Below the pieces are notes generated by a model. That model was given only the letters and a program-made list of their open reading frames with translations. It was not told where the DNA came from and did not search any database. The position numbers and the translations under genes are program-made. Of a stretch of DNA of 64,000 bases, positions 63,701 to 64,000 are shown piece after piece (position 1 is the stretch's first letter; the number at the start of each line of letters is the position of its first letter). The DNA is from Rosistilla oblonga (GTDB lineage: Bacteria > Planctomycetota > Planctomycetia > Pirellulales > Pirellulaceae). The stretch covers positions 2,418,001 through 2,482,000 of the forward strand of contig NZ_CP036292.1 of assembly GCF_007751715.1 (NCBI RefSeq), written 5' to 3'.

Positions 63701-64000
63701 TGATGTTCACGGTATCGTCGCCCGACTGGCCATCGATGATCAGATCGGCAGCGTAATCGGAGGCGAGTCCATCGACGTTGATCTGATCGGCACCGTCCCC
63801 GGCGTTAATCGTTAATGAACCACTCGGATTCAGGAACGTTACCACTTCGCCCGCCGTCGAATCGACGGTGGTGCTTCCTGCACCGGCATCGGTCACTACG
63901 ATCGTTTCGTCGACCGAACTGTAGTTCAACGTCACGTTCGTTGCATTGATCGTCGACGCGATCGGCTCGAGCCCCAAATACGAAATCGTCGGATTGCCGC
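54759..64000 (-). CDS. Giant Calx-beta/cadherin-like/dockerin surface protein, N-terminus outside window
   Basis: At least 3080 residues; the frame is still open at the right edge, and the start lies beyond it. From N- to C-terminus the visible part has: a haemagglutinin-like beta region (to about 63,400); about 12 repeats of roughly 50 residues with NSLVGS...NGNYVV.S..WDNG...AGAVTWGDGSTG (61,190-63,400); two cadherin/VCBS-type domains (AEDNLDRTLTV, NDTDVDGDD, 59,700-60,350); a sortilin-like/unique region; six Calx-beta repeats of 111 residues (56,250-58,260) plus one diverged; a cadherin-like domain (DLPSFTATVDKPFAFDVP); two type I dockerin calcium loops (DVNGDGAITPIDALIVINRL and DVNGDRRVTPFDALQVLNHV); and an acidic tail of about 85 residues. 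An extracellular or surface adhesion/scaffold role is inferred. The dockerin could bind a cohesin partner. Confidence 0.9.
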   Translation of the reverse strand, partial: GNPTISYLGLEPIASTINATNVTLNYSSVDETIVVTDAGAGSTTVDSTAGEVVTFLNPSGSLTINAGDGADQINVDGLASDYAADLIIDGQSGDDTVNINGSISLADKQLAITSDTINTEASIETGGGSISLDATNDITIAAPLLSNGGLQTLKADSDGDGSGTLTLAMALAQFVDPNPATGNQFGATVVPLTSGNVVVTSPYDDAGGNDAGAVYLFNGQTGELLSTLLGSGDDDRIGSGGVRAIATGNYVIQSPHWNNGAATNAGAVTWADGSTGISGVVSASNSLVGSTADDNVGDEYLTVLTDGNYVVRSLLWDNGAAIDAGAVTWGDGSTGVRGAVSASNSLVGSRTDDSVGNSGVTELSNGNYVVRSSLWDNGAATNAGAVTWGDGSSGVQGEVNASNSLVGSRDFDMLGLHRVTPLSNGNYVVQSPLWDDGTDFNVGAVTWGDGSTGVSGEISASNSLVGSNTSDNIGNGNVTALSNGNYVVVSYYWDNGTETNAGAVTWGNGSTGVRGVIDASNSLVGSTAYDAVGSYGVTELSNGNYLVASPRWDNGAADNAGAVTWGNGTTGITGVVSDANSLVGSNMYDYVGNAGVTPLSNGNYVVSSSDWDNGATADVGAATWGDGTTGISGVVSTANSLVGSTANDQVGFSNVLALSNGNYVVSSHLWDSDTADDVGAVTWGDGSTGTIGIVSAANSLVGSTADDNVGRSDLTALSNGNFVIHNQYWDNGTATDAGAVTWGNGSTGSTGVISAANSLVGSTAGDQVGLGVRALDNGNYVVGSHTWDNGAVTDAGAVTWADGSTGITGEISASNSLVGSTANDRVGWSSIADLGNGNYLVFSPNWANGTVANAGAVTWGDGSTGVRGEVSAANSLVGSQADDMVGSGFLTRIANGNFVVISPDWDNGAATDVAALTWVSGSAGISGVISGTNSVIGTTNVGVDYWTVVADENSDSLFIRLPNDGGGRVVLGSQESGFGLGTGALDAGDGSIALHAADVDLQAEILSTDGVSIASAQTDRPISLGTHVADSLGLTDAELDLISTPRLIVGDASSGDVTINAAIDLTGNAQLLEIHSDGAITDTNTAGADLTVETLRLFGNLQPGASVGIFSADGDMLLADNSSFTVDLDGSGAGNGSGFHDQIDATGSVDIGTGVALNVAGMIGYTPVGNQRYTIIQRTGGSGTFDGLPEGATISSDFLGSGRPAWITYRGGDGDDVELLFVVNTAPVAQPDAVSTTEDASVLIDLFADNGNGVDSDAEDNLDRTLTVALSAPALGTLNNHADGTITFDPDGDFDDLDLGDSVDVTFTYQIEDSQGLTDSATVTVTVNGVNDDPVAAADAASTLLGAPVTIDALANDTDVDGDDGPSNFLLTGVSIASTTGLASSPAAAGSVSIVANRVVFDPGPAFDELSAGQLATVAIDYTMRDQNGATSSSTVTVTVTDFQPVTVTVPDLDAGVIVSGTTELTIDFSRDVDPTAATAPFTLVSVGQDGLLGSGDDVEVTITSATYDGDSVTLAFAGLTESVYRLVVADTLTDPAGYPIDGDGDGAAGGSFRIDFVVDVESAGGADIEIDMANHGSGQLIEGPDNAFDGLNRLQIDGVDFQPTASGTLTDSGATVATGSQALSGLTVSREVTLLADGSEDFVRTIEVLQNATGADITTTVRVVGNLGSDAATNVFTTSSGDATADVTDRWIGTDDADGTGSPAIIHYIYGPGRLAPSAVQVIDDNVYWTFDVTVPAGETLRLATLTILGETRADATAAAAALVTPAGFTGEADAYLIQGELDSVANFRFHADVEFSVATASDSEADGGNLPKLLIDGIVNTPQTIDLTITGGSATLGTDFTLPTSVTIPAGTYDGTLATAVAISLDITDDNSVELSEDVQLRLTNPSSGLRIEDADGDNTIQSTHVYSITDDDSATFTVENVTIEEGGNALFTVSLDNPIDTAVVVDIDFSGGTASAADYDNAAQTVTFAAGSTTGQTFSVTTTEENLVELTETFIASLSTATAIGARDVTATDTATGTITDDDSATFTVENATIEEGGTALFTVSLDNPIDTAVVVDIDFSGGTASGSDYDNAAQTVTFAAGSTTGQTFSVATTEENLVELTETFIASLSLATAIGSRDVTATDTATGTITDDDSANFTVENVSIEEGGNALFTVSLDNPIDTAVVVDIDFSGGTASGSDYDNAAQTVTFTAGSTTGQTFSVATTEDSLVELSKTFTAALSTATAVGARDVTATDTATGTITDDDSATFTVENVTIEEGGNALFTVSLDNPIDTAVVVDIDFSGGTASAADYANAAQSVTFAAGSTTGQTFSVTTTEENLVELTETFIASLSTATSLGSRDVTATDTATGSITDDDSATFTVENVSIEEGGNALFTVSLDNPIDTAVVVDIDFSGGTATGSDYNNAAQTVTFAAGSTTGQTFSVATTEENLVELTETFTATLSTATTLGARDVTATDTATGTITDDDSATFTVENVSIEEGGNALFTVSLDNPIDTAVSLTVNVTDGTATGGNVDYDSTAKTVTFAAGSVESQSFSVASVQDAIDEFDEDFQVDLTSGTSFGSRPVSLGTATGTILDNDTVGIAVQPTAGLTVSDDGGSSDVTVVLESQPTDVVTVQWTTTDSTQGLVSTNGEPFAATTTLTFTPANWDQPQTLTIQGQDDGVDDGIATFAIEPTVASDDPKYDAMPLDNLQVTSSGDGPIISFQQVLNEQLWLEVSGVTPDGVVVFVWGTEPGSTYFPQFGVTLGIANPTLASLAEGGSDGTTSGLLPIPLTMEGQDYLFQAFELAPNPQVTNVLPLSIAGSPLVVTQNNAAPDNAAPELSDDLPSFTATVDKPFAFDVPSDSFVDPDSDQTLVYNARLTDGSPLPDWLSFDPTSQSFHSDSIPESGQWSIRVTATDRGTPVQFSSTTFVLRSVEDRSVWQNVSEPRDVNGDGAITPIDALIVINRLNTTSDASLSDQSSDGESMIDVNGDRRVTPFDALQVLNHVNQAAALAGTGLPPEGEFDDRDSSNESPELYDAAVDAFLSGSKTTKAASFDSPNSVEIQSPDSPSDLQEQDANSKDEYENAVDLVFGELF
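56250..58260 (-). repeat. Six Calx-beta repeats of 333 bp within the giant protein gene
   Basis: Six tandem units, each encoding 111 residues from FTVENVTIEEGGNALFTVSL to TGTITDDDSA. They are very similar at DNA level, so recombination between them could change repeat number. Calx-beta domains bind calcium and build rigid stalks. Confidence 0.9.
61190..63400 (-). repeat. About twelve repeats of roughly 50 codons within the giant protein gene
   Basis: Eleven clear copies of a module with NSLVGS, then NGNYVV, WDNG and GAVTWGDGSTG, plus one diverged copy at each end. They differ more between copies than the Calx-beta units do. Confidence 0.85.

Noticed and set aside
1-64000. tRNA or rRNA genes in intergenic gaps
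   Set aside because: Reading the gaps by eye, no cloverleaf with a T-loop GTTCRA context or rRNA core sequence was found; a covariance-model scan would be needed to exclude small RNAs.

Overview
The window looks like a chromosomal stretch from a planctomycete, most likely of the Pirellulaceae type (Rhodopirellula/Rosistilla relatives). This is inferred from the mix of content: a giant Calx-beta/dockerin surface protein, a secreted formylglycine sulfatase, a Tat-exported ceramidase-like protein, Legionella-type porin-like barrels, an ECF sigma/membrane anti-sigma pair, many GC-rich palindromic intergenic repeats, and a Pup-ligase homologue without a neighbouring proteasome. No rRNA or tRNA gene and no CRISPR array was found. 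Both strands are used in short operons.

Layout. 1-4 kb: exported ceramidase-like protein, an outer-membrane barrel and an enolase-superfamily dehydratase. 4.1-6.05 kb: an IS4-type element inserted inside a palindromic repeat. 6.1-11.9 kb: exopolysaccharide genes (WcaJ-like initiating phosphotransferase, Wzx-like flippase with a problematic 5' end, GT4 and WecG/TagA/CpsF glycosyltransferases). 12-15.4 kb: SMUG1-type uracil-DNA glycosylase, an unknown protein and an IlvD/Edd sugar-acid dehydratase. 15.6-21.2 kb: a complete minus-strand operon for CMP-pseudaminic acid (pseB-C-F-G-H-I in transcription order). 22.2-30.4 kb: two paralogous Cys-rich glycosyltransferase-like proteins, a methyltransferase, a GSCFA protein, a PhyH-type oxygenase and an IS256 element, probably glycan assembly and decoration. 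30.6 kb: eighteen copies of a 10-bp tandem repeat.

31.8-35.1 kb holds one 1107-residue polypeptide that fuses both E1 subunits of a branched-chain 2-oxoacid dehydrogenase to a lipoyl-type domain and a KAS III domain. 35.9-41.1 kb: a sulfatase and a divergent AraC regulator lie between full-length metG and a second, degenerate copy of the metG 3' end, a layout expected of an island integrated at the metG 3' end. 41.3-43.5 kb: ECF sigma factor, translationally coupled anti-sigma factor and a secreted acidic protein. 43.9-44.4 kb: a ParE-type toxin/antitoxin pair. 44.8-50.5 kb: adenylate-kinase-like protein, an OYE/DapA-like coupled pair, LarE and a SAM methyltransferase.

The most interesting region is 50.5-53.1 kb. 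After four tandem hairpins comes a good sigma-70-like promoter, a 51-residue Pup-like protein ending in Gly-Gly-Glu (GTG start with AGGAG), and a 560-residue Pup-ligase (PafA/Dop) homologue that carries an insertion of about three transmembrane helices inside the catalytic domain and seems to lack the usual catalytic Asp. This looks like a membrane-anchored pupylation-type system. The window ends with a second barrel protein and more than 3070 residues of a repeat-rich dockerin protein that runs off the right edge.
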